Position numbers and translations under genes: made by a program. From JAJDNS01 sp963578825 (GTDB taxonomy: Bacteria > Acidobacteriota > Vicinamibacteria > Fen-336): a DNA stretch of 64,000 nt. Below the pieces are notes generated by a model. That model was not told the origin of the DNA and searched no databases. It was given only the letters and a program-made list of their open reading frames with translations. Of this stretch, positions 56,723 to 64,000 are shown piece after piece. Positions within the stretch are counted from its first letter, which is position 1. Each line of letters starts with the position of its first letter. The stretch lies in assembly GCA_963578825.1 (NCBI GenBank), contig CAUZDW010000007.1:1-64000 (forward strand), read 5' to 3'.

Positions 56723-57612
56723 TGCGGGTGGTCCTGGCACTCACGCGGCTGGGGCTGGGCCGACCCTGGTCGGCCCGCACGCTCGTCGCGGGAGTGTGGT
56801 TCATCCCTCTCGCCCTGGCAGCGGCCGCCGCGTTCCCCCTCTGGCGGGCGCTGGACTCGGTGCTCGGGCCGCTCCCGGAGGCGGACGTTCTGGGCACCGG
56901 CCTTCGCCTCGGAGCCCTGGCCGACCTCGCCGAGCTGCGGCCGGGGCTGGTGAGCGGCGTGGGCCTCACGATCGTGGCGATCGCCGCCCTGGGGCTGCTC
57001 GTGGGGGCCGCGGTCTCCGGAGGAGTGCTCGAGGTCCTGCGGAGCACCGACGACCGATCCCTCGGGCACCGCTTCGGTCGGGGAGCCGGACGCTTCTTCG
57101 GCCGGTTCGTGGGCGTGAGCCTCCTCGTGGGGCTCCTGGGCGGAGTGGTGGGGGCGGCCGCGGTGTATCCCTTCGTGACCCTCACCGGGAGCTACTTCCG
57201 TGCGGGCTGGGGGCCGGGGCGCTTTGCTCCCTACGGCGCCGCCCTCGTGGCCAGCCTCACCGTCCTGGCGGTCCTTCTCGTGCTCGACGCTGCCCGCATT
57301 CACATCGTGCGATCGGACGGGAGTGCGTGGGCCGGGCTCCGCGCGGGGCTCGGCCTGGTGTTTCGCCATCCTCTGGTTTTTATCGGCATGTGGTTCGCGA
57401 ACGGCGTCCTCGTGACGGCGAGCGTCGGGCTGTTCTTGCTGTTCCGGGAGGTCGTGCCGTCCGGGAGCGGGCCGCTCATCCTCCCGATGGTGCTCGCTCA
57501 GCAGGCGTTCGCACTGGCCCGTACGGGCCTCCGAGTGGCGCTGCTCGCCAGCGAGTCCGCTCTGGTGGATGACCTGCTGCTGGCTCAGGCGGACTCTTCG
57601 TCCTTGGCCTGA
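56719..57612 (+). CDS. integral membrane protein, unknown function
   Basis: About 297 aa; GTG 56719 or ATG 56722 overlaps the peptidase stop. Six or so hydrophobic segments (VAGVWFIPLALAAAAAFPLW, GLTIVAIAALGLLVGAAVSG, HPLVFIGMWFANGVLVTASV) with Arg-rich loops (RFGRGAGRFFGRFVG). No signature recognised. The overlap suggests it is cotranslated with the peptidase. It overlaps the convergent DUF721 gene by 28 nt. Confidence 0.65.
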   Translation: MMRVVLALTRLGLGRPWSARTLVAGVWFIPLALAAAAAFPLWRALDSVLGPLPEADVLGTGLRLGALADLAELRPGLVSGVGLTIVAIAALGLLVGAAVSGGVLEVLRSTDDRSLGHRFGRGAGRFFGRFVGVSLLVGLLGGVVGAAAVYPFVTLTGSYFRAGWGPGRFAPYGAALVASLTVLAVLLVLDAARIHIVRSDGSAWAGLRAGLGLVFRHPLVFIGMWFANGVLVTASVGLFLLFREVVPSGSGPLILPMVLAQQAFALARTGLRVALLASESALVDDLLLAQADSSSLA

Positions 57613-58064
57613 GCCGGCCGCTGGGCAAAGCGGCCGAAGTACCGGCCGACCACCACGCGGAACTGCGCGCGCATCTCCCCGTCCTCGATCTGCTCCGCCG
57701 CTTCGGCCACGACGGGTGGAAGCGGAGCCACGACACTCGGCGGAGACGGCGGCGTCTCCGGCTGCAGGGGCGCGGTGACCTGCCCTTCCGAGAACCCGAG
57801 GGATCGCGGGGCCGCCGACCCCACGATCCTTCTCAGGCGCGCCAGCAGGTCGGACCGCATCCTCCAGAGGCTCCGGCGCCAGGTCGCATCCGGAACACGG
57901 ATGCGGAGCAGGTCCCCGTCCATGGCCACGACCTCCGAGCGTCGCGCCAGATCGGCGCCCACCGCCGCCGGCCACGCCGCCTTCAGCAAGGTGAGGCGGT
58001 GGGCCGGGGAGGCGCCGAAGAGATGGGCGGCCCGGTCAGAAGGGGTCGTGCGCTTCATCTTCAT
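57585..58064 (-). CDS. DUF721-family protein (DciA-like)
   Basis: 159 aa. The first ~90 residues are the DUF721 KH-like fold: LLKAAWPAAVGADLARRSEV, GDLLRIRVPDATWRRSL, LLARLRRIVG. DciA members of this family load the replicative helicase in bacteria lacking DnaC. The C-terminal ~70 residues are Pro-rich then helical. Convergent with the membrane protein and divergent (45 nt) from the zinc-ribbon gene. Confidence 0.75.
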   Translation of the reverse strand: MKMKRTTPSDRAAHLFGASPAHRLTLLKAAWPAAVGADLARRSEVVAMDGDLLRIRVPDATWRRSLWRMRSDLLARLRRIVGSAAPRSLGFSEGQVTAPLQPETPPSPPSVVAPLPPVVAEAAEQIEDGEMRAQFRVVVGRYFGRFAQRPAQAKDEESA

Positions 58065-58109
58065 GGGTCTTCTCAGGCTCTACGTTATACTCGCCGTCGT
58101 TCGAACGCC

Positions 58110-58941
58110 ATGAAATGCCCCAAGTGCAAGACGTCGATCACCCAGTCCTTCGACCCTGACAGCATCGTCACGTGTCCCGGCTGCGGGTCGCGCCTCATGA
58201 CTCGTGCGACGGCGCTGCGCTCGCAGGGAGGCCGGTCCCGGCGTTCCGCCCCGGCTCCGGTCCCCGATTCGGAGGGCACCGTGCCGACCATCCGCCCGGC
58301 GAAGGCGGGCGAGCAGGACGAGAAGGCGGACGCACCCGAGTCGGACGCGGCGGCCGCCCCGGCGCCCGGGCCCTCCCCCGACGCGCCGGCGGAAGGCGAG
58401 TCCATCGGGACGGCGGCCACGCTGGACGAGGTGCTGCGCGAGCTCCAGATGCTCCGTGCCACCCAGCTTCAGATCCTGGACCTCGTGGGCCGCGGCAAGT
58501 CGATTCCGCCGTCGTCGGCGGCCACCCCGGACGACACCCAGATCCTGAGTCCGATCCGCGCACGACGGCAGAAGACCGTGCTCCTCGTGGACGACGACCC
58601 CAAGACCCGCGAAGCCGCCGAGAAAGAGCTGAAGCAGGCCGACGTCCCCGTTCGAAGCGTGGACGAGGGCAAGGCCGCCCTGGCGGCCATCGCCGCGGAG
58701 AAGCCGGACGTGATCATCCTCGAGCTGGGCCTCGGCGGTGAGATGGGGGGCAAGGACCTGATCAAGCATGATCAAGGCGACCATGGAGTGGGTTGACGTC
58801 CCGATCATCCTCTGGACGCGCGAGGCGGTGTCCACCCAGAAGGAGGCGCGCCAGGAGCACGGCGCGGACGAGCTCGTCACCAAGGTGAGCGGGGCGGGAG
58901 CGCTCGTGACCCGCGTCATCACCGTCTTCCGTGATGGCTGA
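58110..58941 (+). CDS. zinc-ribbon plus receiver-domain protein, frameshifted
   Basis: N terminus MKCPKCKTSITQSF..TCPGCGSRL is a four-Cys zinc ribbon of the MJ0042 type. A Pro/Ala/Asp-rich linker and short helix follow, then a CheY-like domain: KTVLLVDDDPKTREAAEKEL (acidic pocket) and PDVIILELGLGG. The phospho-acceptor Asp position is Glu (LELG). After GGKDLI near 58766 the main frame is lost; a different frame gives NMIKATMEWVDVPIILW, TREAVS and TKVSGAGALV (the conserved Lys), reaching TGA 58941. One extra G restores the domain. Likely a phosphorylation-independent adaptor. The restored 3' end overlaps maf. Confidence 0.7.
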
Positions 58942-59533
58942 GCCCGCTCCGGGGACGCCGCTCCTCGTTCTGGCCTCGGCCTCGCCCCGCCGCGCCCGCA
59001 TCCTTCAGGAGTTGGGCGTCCCGTTCACCATGAGGGCGGCGAACATCGACGAGTCGCTGCTGCCCGGAGAGGACGGCTCGACCGCAGCCGGGCGGCTCGC
59101 TCGCGCCAAGGCGCTTGCTGTCTCCGCGGATGAGGGCCTGCCCGTCCTGGCCGCCGACACGATCGTGCTCTGTGACGACGACGTCCTGGGCAAGCCGGTC
59201 GACGAGGAGGAGGCCCGTGCCATGCTGCGGCGGCTGAGCGGTCGCACGCACGAGGTGGTGACCGGAGTCTGTCTCGTGAGCCGGGACCAGACGCGTTCGG
59301 GTGTCGAGCGAACCCTTGTGACCCTTGCGCCGCTCACCGACCACGAGGTGGCCTGGTACGTCGCCACCGGCGAGCCCCTCGACAAGGCTGGTGCCTATCA
59401 CATTGGAGGGAAAGGGGCGCTCTTCATCGAAGTGATCCAGGGCTCGCCCTCGAATGTCGCAGGCCTTCCGGTGCGCCTGCTTCTCCAGCTCGTCCGAGCC
59501 TCCGGCCTGGACCTGACCTGGCCGCAGTCGTAG
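58934..59533 (+). CDS. maf: Maf-like nucleotide pyrophosphatase
   Basis: 199 aa. LVLASASPRRARILQELG, ANIDES, AADTIVLCDDDVLGKP and the C-terminal AGAYHIGGKGALFIEVIQGS are characteristic of Maf/YhdE dTTP/UTP pyrophosphatases, which clear non-canonical or excess nucleotides and affect septation. ATG 58934 is preferred to GTG 58931. It overlaps the end of the receiver gene. Confidence 0.9.
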   Translation: MAEPAPGTPLLVLASASPRRARILQELGVPFTMRAANIDESLLPGEDGSTAAGRLARAKALAVSADEGLPVLAADTIVLCDDDVLGKPVDEEEARAMLRRLSGRTHEVVTGVCLVSRDQTRSGVERTLVTLAPLTDHEVAWYVATGEPLDKAGAYHIGGKGALFIEVIQGSPSNVAGLPVRLLLQLVRASGLDLTWPQS

Positions 59534-59538
59534 ATCCG

Positions 59539-60279
59539 CTAGCGGCCGAGGGCGAGTCGATCGGCGAGGGGGCCCGGCAGCCCGGCGTCGAGGATCTTCT
59601 TCTGGGTCTTCTCCACCCGGTACGGGACCCGATAGATCGTCACCGTCTTCGCATCGGAGTCGTACATGGCGAAGGAGGCGAGGGGGTTCCCGTCGCGAGG
59701 CTGGCCGATCGAACCGGGGTTCACCAGGTACCGCATGCCCGGCTCCAGGCGGATCCGAAACGTCGGCGATGTGGTGAGCATCGTGTGGATCGCGTCGGGC
59801 GAGAGGCCGAACACAACCGGGAAGTGGGAGTGGCCGAAGAAGCACAGCGGGAACGAGGTCTGGCGGAAGACGTTGAGGGCCTCGATCTCGCCGAAGATGT
59901 AGGCGTCCTCGTCGATCGGCGTGCCGTGTGCGATCGCGAAGGCCCCGTCGACCACGGCCGGGCCCTCGGGCAGCGAGTAGAGCCACTTGATGTTGGAGCT
60001 CGTCAGGCGGAGCCGGGTCCACTGGGCGGCCAGCAGCGCCACCCGGTTGAACATCTCGCCGTCCTCGACGCCCGAGCAGACCTTGTCATGGTTGCCGCGG
60101 ATGGCCTGAAGGGGCTTGAGAGCCCGGACCATGTCCACCGTCTGGTTGGGGTTGGCGCCGTAGCCCACGAGGTCGCCGAGGAAGACGACCTTGTCCCACC
60201 GCTTCCGGCGCACCCTGGCCAGCACCGCGGACAACGCCTCGCGGTTGGCGTGGATATCCGAGAGGACCAGGTACCTCAT
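59539..60279 (-). CDS. metallophosphoesterase (YfcE/ApaH-like)
   Basis: 246 aa calcineurin-like phosphoesterase. Metal motifs in order: LVLSDIHANREAL (DxH), VVFLGDLVGYG (GD), AIRGNHDKV (GNHD), AHGTP and FFGHSHFPV (GHxH), then NPGSIGQPRDG. Hydrolyses a phosphate mono- or diester; target unknown. Start overlaps the aroK stop in ATGA, last gene of aroA-aroK-phosphoesterase. Confidence 0.88.
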   Translation of the reverse strand: MRYLVLSDIHANREALSAVLARVRRKRWDKVVFLGDLVGYGANPNQTVDMVRALKPLQAIRGNHDKVCSGVEDGEMFNRVALLAAQWTRLRLTSSNIKWLYSLPEGPAVVDGAFAIAHGTPIDEDAYIFGEIEALNVFRQTSFPLCFFGHSHFPVVFGLSPDAIHTMLTTSPTFRIRLEPGMRYLVNPGSIGQPRDGNPLASFAMYDSDAKTVTIYRVPYRVEKTQKKILDAGLPGPLADRLALGR

Positions 60280-60815
60280 GGCTTCGCGGCGTTCTCCCGG
60301 GCGGCGCGCTTCTCGATCAAGTCCACAATGCGCTCAGCAACCCCAGCCGGGGTCGTCCCCCGGCCGGGGTCCACGACCAGATCAGCCAGGCAGTAGGAGG
60401 GCTCGCGCTCGGCCAGCAAGGCCCGCATTATCGCACGGCTCCCGGCCAGGGGGCGGGTCCCATCGGGGCGGATCCGCTCGACCAGCGTGTCGAGGTCGAT
60501 GCGGATCCAGACCGTGACCGCCCCCTCCTGGAGCCGGGCTCGGGTCCCGGGTCGGGCGAACGCGCCCCCTCCCGTGGCGATCACGCGGCGGTCGAGCTGG
60601 GCCAGGGAAGCCGCCTCGCGCTCCTCCTCCTCGCGGAAGGCCTCTTCGCCTCGCTCCTCGAACAGCGCCGGGATCGAGCGACGGGTCCGCTTCTCGATGC
60701 GCCGGTCCATGTCCTCGAACTGGTAGCCGAGCCGCTGGGCCAGCCGGGCGCCGACGACACTCTTGCCTGCTCCCATGAACCCCACCAGGACGATCCGGGC
60801 GGGAAGCTCACCCAC
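60276..60815 (-). CDS. aroK: shikimate kinase
   Basis: 179 aa. Phosphorylates shikimate with ATP. Walker A VGFMGAGKSVVGARLA, shikimate-binding DMDRRIEKRTRRSIPALFEE, ATGGGAFARPGTRARL and the lid Arg in TRPLAG. Overlaps aroA by 8 nt and the phosphoesterase by 4 nt. Confidence 0.93.
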   Translation of the reverse strand: MGELPARIVLVGFMGAGKSVVGARLAQRLGYQFEDMDRRIEKRTRRSIPALFEERGEEAFREEEEREAASLAQLDRRVIATGGGAFARPGTRARLQEGAVTVWIRIDLDTLVERIRPDGTRPLAGSRAIMRALLAEREPSYCLADLVVDPGRGTTPAGVAERIVDLIEKRAARENAAKP

Positions 60816-62133
60816 GCCCGGTCCCCTGCTCGAGCAGGCCGAAGAACTCGGGGAAGGAGACGTCGACGCACTCGGCGCCCTCGATCTCCGAGGCCCCCTC
60901 GGCGGCGAGAGCGGCGACAGCCAGGGCCATGGCGATCCGATGATCCCCGTGGGAGGCCACGGTGGCTCCTCGCAGCGGGGTGCCGCCCTCGATGATCAGA
61001 CCGTCCGGCCGCTCCTGGATCCGTGCGCCAAGGCGGCCGAGGCCTTCGGCGATGGTCGCGATGCGGTCGCTCTCCTTCACACGCAGCTCGGCCGCGTCGG
61101 TGAGGGTGAACCGCCCCTGGGCGTGACACGCGGCCACGGCCAGGGCGGGCACCTCGTCGATGAGCGAGGCGACGACCGCCGGATCCACCGTCGTCCCGTG
61201 CAGCGTCGAAGACGATGCCACGATGGACCCCACCGGCTCGGGGTCGGTGGTCTCGAGACGGGCCTCCACCTGCCCTCCCATGGACCGCAGCACGTCCACG
61301 AAGCCGGTCCGGGTGGGGGAGAGAAGGACGTTGTCCAGCCTCACCTCCGAATCAGGAAGAACGAGGGCTGCCACCACGAGAAAGGCCGCGCTGGAGGCGT
61401 CGCCGGGAACGGCGATCTCGGTGCCTCGGAGCCGCGCTCCGCCCTGCACCGTGGCCGAAAGCCCCGACCGCTCGACTGCCACTCCGAAGAGCGGCAGCAT
61501 CCGCTCCGTGTGGTCGCGGCTGGGCGCCGGCTCGCGCACGGTCGTCGTCCCCTCCGCCTGCAGACCGGCCAGAAGGACGGCAGTCTTGACCTGCGCGCTG
61601 GCGACCGGTGGCTCCCAGGTGATTCCCCGGAGGCCCCCGCCCTCGATGACGAGGGGTGGGCGCCCGTCCCGGGTGACCACTTTTGCGCCCATGGCCCTGA
61701 GCGGCAGGGCCACCCGCTCGGCCGGCCGGCGTCGCAGCGACTCGTCGCCGGTCAGGACGCTCCGAAAGGGCCGGCCGGCGAGCGGCCCCGTGAGCAGCCG
61801 GAGCGTGGTCCCCGAGTTGCCGGCGTCGAGATCCCCGTCCGGGGCCGTCCAGGCCTCGGGCCCCCGGCCATGAACGGTGACCGAGGCGCCGTCGCGCTCG
61901 ACGCTCACCCCGAGTGCCCTCAAGCACTGCAGGGTGGACTCGCAGTCGACGGCGGAAGAGTAGTTGGAGACGCGGGTCATCCCCTCGGCGAGGGCACCGA
62001 AGAGCGCGGCACGGTGCGAGATCGACTTGTCGCCGGGCAGGCGGAAGTGTCCGCCGATGCTTCGGGAGGGCTCAATTCTCAAGGTGGCGACGGGATGGTA
62101 GCACGCCGCCCCTGCCTTGACGCCCCCGTTCAC
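60808..62133 (-). CDS. aroA: 3-phosphoshikimate 1-carboxyvinyltransferase (EPSP synthase)
   Basis: 441 aa from GTG 62133; an in-frame TTG at 62082 (LRIEPSRS) gives 424 aa and starts directly at the family homology. Joins PEP to shikimate-3-phosphate. Motifs: FRLPGDKSISHRAALFGAL, LDAGNSGTTLRLL, VASAQVKTAVLLAGL, RDHTERML, PGDASSAAFLV, RVKESDRIATIAEGL and HGDHRIAMALAVA. First gene of aroA-aroK-phosphoesterase. Confidence 0.93.
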   Translation of the reverse strand: MNGGVKAGAACYHPVATLRIEPSRSIGGHFRLPGDKSISHRAALFGALAEGMTRVSNYSSAVDCESTLQCLRALGVSVERDGASVTVHGRGPEAWTAPDGDLDAGNSGTTLRLLTGPLAGRPFRSVLTGDESLRRRPAERVALPLRAMGAKVVTRDGRPPLVIEGGGLRGITWEPPVASAQVKTAVLLAGLQAEGTTTVREPAPSRDHTERMLPLFGVAVERSGLSATVQGGARLRGTEIAVPGDASSAAFLVVAALVLPDSEVRLDNVLLSPTRTGFVDVLRSMGGQVEARLETTDPEPVGSIVASSSTLHGTTVDPAVVASLIDEVPALAVAACHAQGRFTLTDAAELRVKESDRIATIAEGLGRLGARIQERPDGLIIEGGTPLRGATVASHGDHRIAMALAVAALAAEGASEIEGAECVDVSFPEFFGLLEQGTGRG

Positions 62134-62193
62134 CTCATGCTAGTTTCCGGCCCATCCACATACCGTTCAATGAATTGAGAGCCCTTCCCCGCG

Positions 62194-62625
62194 ATGACCC
62201 AGGCCTCAGACAGCCGAACGGTCAAGCTCGACATCGCCTCCCGGTTCGAGATGTTGGACATGGCGCAGAGCGTCCTGGCCCAGCTGTGCAAGATCGTCGG
62301 CTTCGAAGACGAGACCACGCACTACCTGGCGGTGGCGCTTCGTGAATCGGTCGCCAACGCCATCAAGCACGGCAACGGCCAGGACGAATCGAAGCGCGTG
62401 GAGCTCGTGTTCACCCTGACCGACCGCTCGATCGAGGTCCAGGTCAAGGATCAGGGAACGGGCTTCAAACCGAACGAGATTCCGGATCCGCTGGCCCCCG
62501 AGAATCTCTTGAAGGCCTACGGACGCGGGATCTTCTTTATGCGGCAGTTCATGGACGAGGTGAGCTACTCGTTCCCGTCCAGGGGCGGAACCGTCGTCCG
62601 CATGCTCAAGAACCTCCCGTCCTGA
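62194..62625 (+). CDS. RsbW-like anti-sigma/serine kinase, ATP-binding
   Basis: 143 aa GHKL-fold protein: ALRESVANAIKHGN (N box with Asn ligands), VQVKDQGTGFKP (G1) and YGRGIFFMRQFMD (G2). Typical of RsbW/SpoIIAB-type switch kinases that bind sigma factors or phosphorylate an STAS antagonist. No sigma or STAS gene is adjacent. Divergent from aroA. Confidence 0.82.
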   Translation: MTQASDSRTVKLDIASRFEMLDMAQSVLAQLCKIVGFEDETTHYLAVALRESVANAIKHGNGQDESKRVELVFTLTDRSIEVQVKDQGTGFKPNEIPDPLAPENLLKAYGRGIFFMRQFMDEVSYSFPSRGGTVVRMLKNLPS

Positions 62626-62646
62626 GCGGTCGCGTCCCGTCCCGGC

Positions 62647-64000
62647 TCAAGACCCCGACCCCCGCCGCTTGAGGCGCAGCAGGACGTTCTCCCGTGGCCC
62701 GTAGGCCAGGACCTCGGTCTCGATCGAGCCCATGGCCTCGAGCCGGCGCCTCTCCGCGGGTCCGACCACCACGAGCGCCGGTTCATGGTAGCCCGCCGCC
62801 AGCACCTCGCCGGCCCCCTGGACCTCGCGGACCTTGCCGTCGTTGTAGAAGTAGCCCGCCATCCACGCCGTGCGTCGCGCACCCCAGGCCAGCACCTCAG
62901 CTCCGTTCGTCCTCGAGAGGCCCGTCTCCTGGTCGATGAAGAGGTTGCGACCGGACTCGCGCCGCTCCAGGATCGGTGGCGCCGAAAGGGCGACGAGCAC
63001 GAGCAGGCCTGCCGCACCCACACGAAGGAGCTTGAACGCGCCCGCTGGATCGGCCCCGATCCGCCGGGAGAACATGAATGTCACCACCAGCGCCCAGAGA
63101 CCCGCCGGGAGAGCGGAACGCCAGAACGGCTCCTGGAGACGGAAGAGAAACGCCGGGGTCGTGGCGATCACCGCCCCGAGGATCAGGCCCACCAGCGCGG
63201 TCACCCGACCCCATATGTAGCGCTCGGGCGGCTCTGAGGAAATGAGCCTGTCGGCAGCCCGCCCCATGAGGATGGCGAGGGGCGGTACGCAGGGCAAGAT
63301 GTACCCCGGCAGTTTCGAGCCGGCGATCGAGAAGAAAAGGAGTGGCAGCCCAAGCCACAGAGCCAGGAAGAGGTCGGTGCGCGAGCCCCGAGGCCGTATC
63401 CCGGCAACGCCCGGCACCGCCAGCCCGGACCAGGGAAACAGGCCCACCAGGGGGATGGGGAGGTAGTACCAGAAGGGGCCGGGGTGGTGGTGGATCGTCG
63501 ACGAGAAGCGCTGGAGGTTGTGGTCGAGAATGAAGACGTCGATGAAGTGCCGACCCTGGTCGACCAGGATCGCGATGTACCAGGGCGCCGCCACCACGAC
63601 GAACGCCCCCAGCGCCAGCGGTGACACCAACTCCCGGGCCAGGTGCCACTCTCGCGTCGCCAGCACGTAGCCGCCCAGGACCAGGAGCGGCAGCAGGAGG
63701 CCGAGGGGCCCCTTGGCCAGCGTCGCGAGCCCGGCGCAGGCCGCAGCCGCAGGGATCGCGTAGCGCCCGGCCATCCCCAGAAACCGCAGCCCGGCCAGGC
63801 CGATGGCCGCCGTCACCGTGGCCGCGAGCAGCATGTCCATGGACGCCGCCCTGCCGTACGCGAACATGAGGACCGACGTCCCTGCGACGAAGCCCGCATG
63901 CAGGCCTGCCGTCGTGCCACACAGGCGCCCCCCGACCAGCGCCGTGAGTCCCACCAGCGCCACGAGCGCTAGGACCGAAGGCATGCGGGCGGCGGCCTCC
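62647..64000 (-). CDS. GT39/ArnT-like glycosyltransferase, N terminus off the window
   Basis: At least 450 residues ending at 62647; the frame remains open to the right edge (EAAAR before MPSVL), so the start is outside. Many membrane helices (GLHAGFVAGTSVLMFAYG, LGLLLPLLVLGGYVLA, WGRVTALVGLILGAVIATTP), and the ArnT/PMT block PWYIAILVDQGRHFIDVFIL with HNLQRFSSTIHHHPGPFWYY. Transfers sugar from a polyprenyl carrier to lipid A, protein or other acceptor. The short soluble tail ends with a VLAYGPRENVLLRLKRRG segment. The acceptor cannot be told. Confidence 0.85.
   Translation of the reverse strand, partial: EAAARMPSVLALVALVGLTALVGGRLCGTTAGLHAGFVAGTSVLMFAYGRAASMDMLLAATVTAAIGLAGLRFLGMAGRYAIPAAAACAGLATLAKGPLGLLLPLLVLGGYVLATREWHLARELVSPLALGAFVVVAAPWYIAILVDQGRHFIDVFILDHNLQRFSSTIHHHPGPFWYYLPIPLVGLFPWSGLAVPGVAGIRPRGSRTDLFLALWLGLPLLFFSIAGSKLPGYILPCVPPLAILMGRAADRLISSEPPERYIWGRVTALVGLILGAVIATTPAFLFRLQEPFWRSALPAGLWALVVTFMFSRRIGADPAGAFKLLRVGAAGLLVLVALSAPPILERRESGRNLFIDQETGLSRTNGAEVLAWGARRTAWMAGYFYNDGKVREVQGAGEVLAAGYHEPALVVVGPAERRRLEAMGSIETEVLAYGPRENVLLRLKRRGSGS

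Overview
The window looks like part of a high-GC (roughly two thirds G+C by eye) chromosome from an uncultured acidobacterium. The best taxonomic pointer is a secreted protein at 23743-25923 with the VWFA-related domain typical of Acidobacteriota. Supporting hints are Planctomycete/Acidobacteriota-type accessory genes (haem-binding cytochrome, DUF1501, HEAT-repeat protein, several secreted Gfo/Idh/MocA oxidoreductases, a TIGR03663-like glycosyltransferase). This placement is inference; no rRNA gene is present.

Region 1 (1-28 kb) is a carbohydrate locus centred on L-rhamnose. It holds three near-complete alpha-L-rhamnosidases (GH78; 3919-7271, 10250-13556, 16905-19949) and an N-terminal relic of a fourth (9917-10240). 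It also has a RhaT symporter, rhamnose mutarotase, rhamnose isomerase, a sulfatase, a polysaccharide deacetylase, a secreted esterase and an NCS1 permease. An oxidative sugar route is present too: aldo/keto reductase, amidohydrolase/lactonase and SDR. An IclR-type HTH fused to a sugar-binding domain (27988-29133) is divergent from rhaI and is the obvious candidate regulator. A FGGY kinase, class II aldolase and phosphatase (38.2-41.0 kb) could complete a phosphorylative route.

The most striking item is an OsmC-family gene at 13634-14113. It reads through an in-frame TGA exactly at the peroxidatic cysteine, the second conserved Cys is intact, and a GC-rich hairpin with a G-containing loop lies 26 nt downstream, fitting a bacterial SECIS. 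It is probably a selenoprotein.

Region 2 (29-47 kb) is a sugar-metabolism neighbourhood: a truncated cytochrome, sugar isomerase, three Gfo/Idh/MocA oxidoreductases, cupin, HEAT protein, discoidin-like secreted protein, DoxX, cyclase-family hydrolase, glycosyltransferase and ApbE.

Region 3 (47.3-50.4 kb) is a decayed integrative element. It is bounded by a 41-bp direct repeat of the 3' part of tRNA-Phe and contains a broken tyrosine integrase, a broken DGQHR-domain gene and an intact SDR.

Region 4 (50.4-64 kb) is core genome: recA, a histone-like basic-tail protein, a membrane hydrolase, an M1 peptidase interrupted by TGA, a DciA-like DUF721 protein, a zinc-ribbon/receiver protein, maf, a phosphoesterase, aroK, aroA, an RsbW-like kinase and an edge-truncated GT39 enzyme.

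Several otherwise conserved genes carry one-base frameshifts (GH78-1, GH78-2 twice, apbE, the receiver protein). Four of the five lie in or beside short homopolymers, so sequencing or assembly error is a serious alternative to real gene decay.
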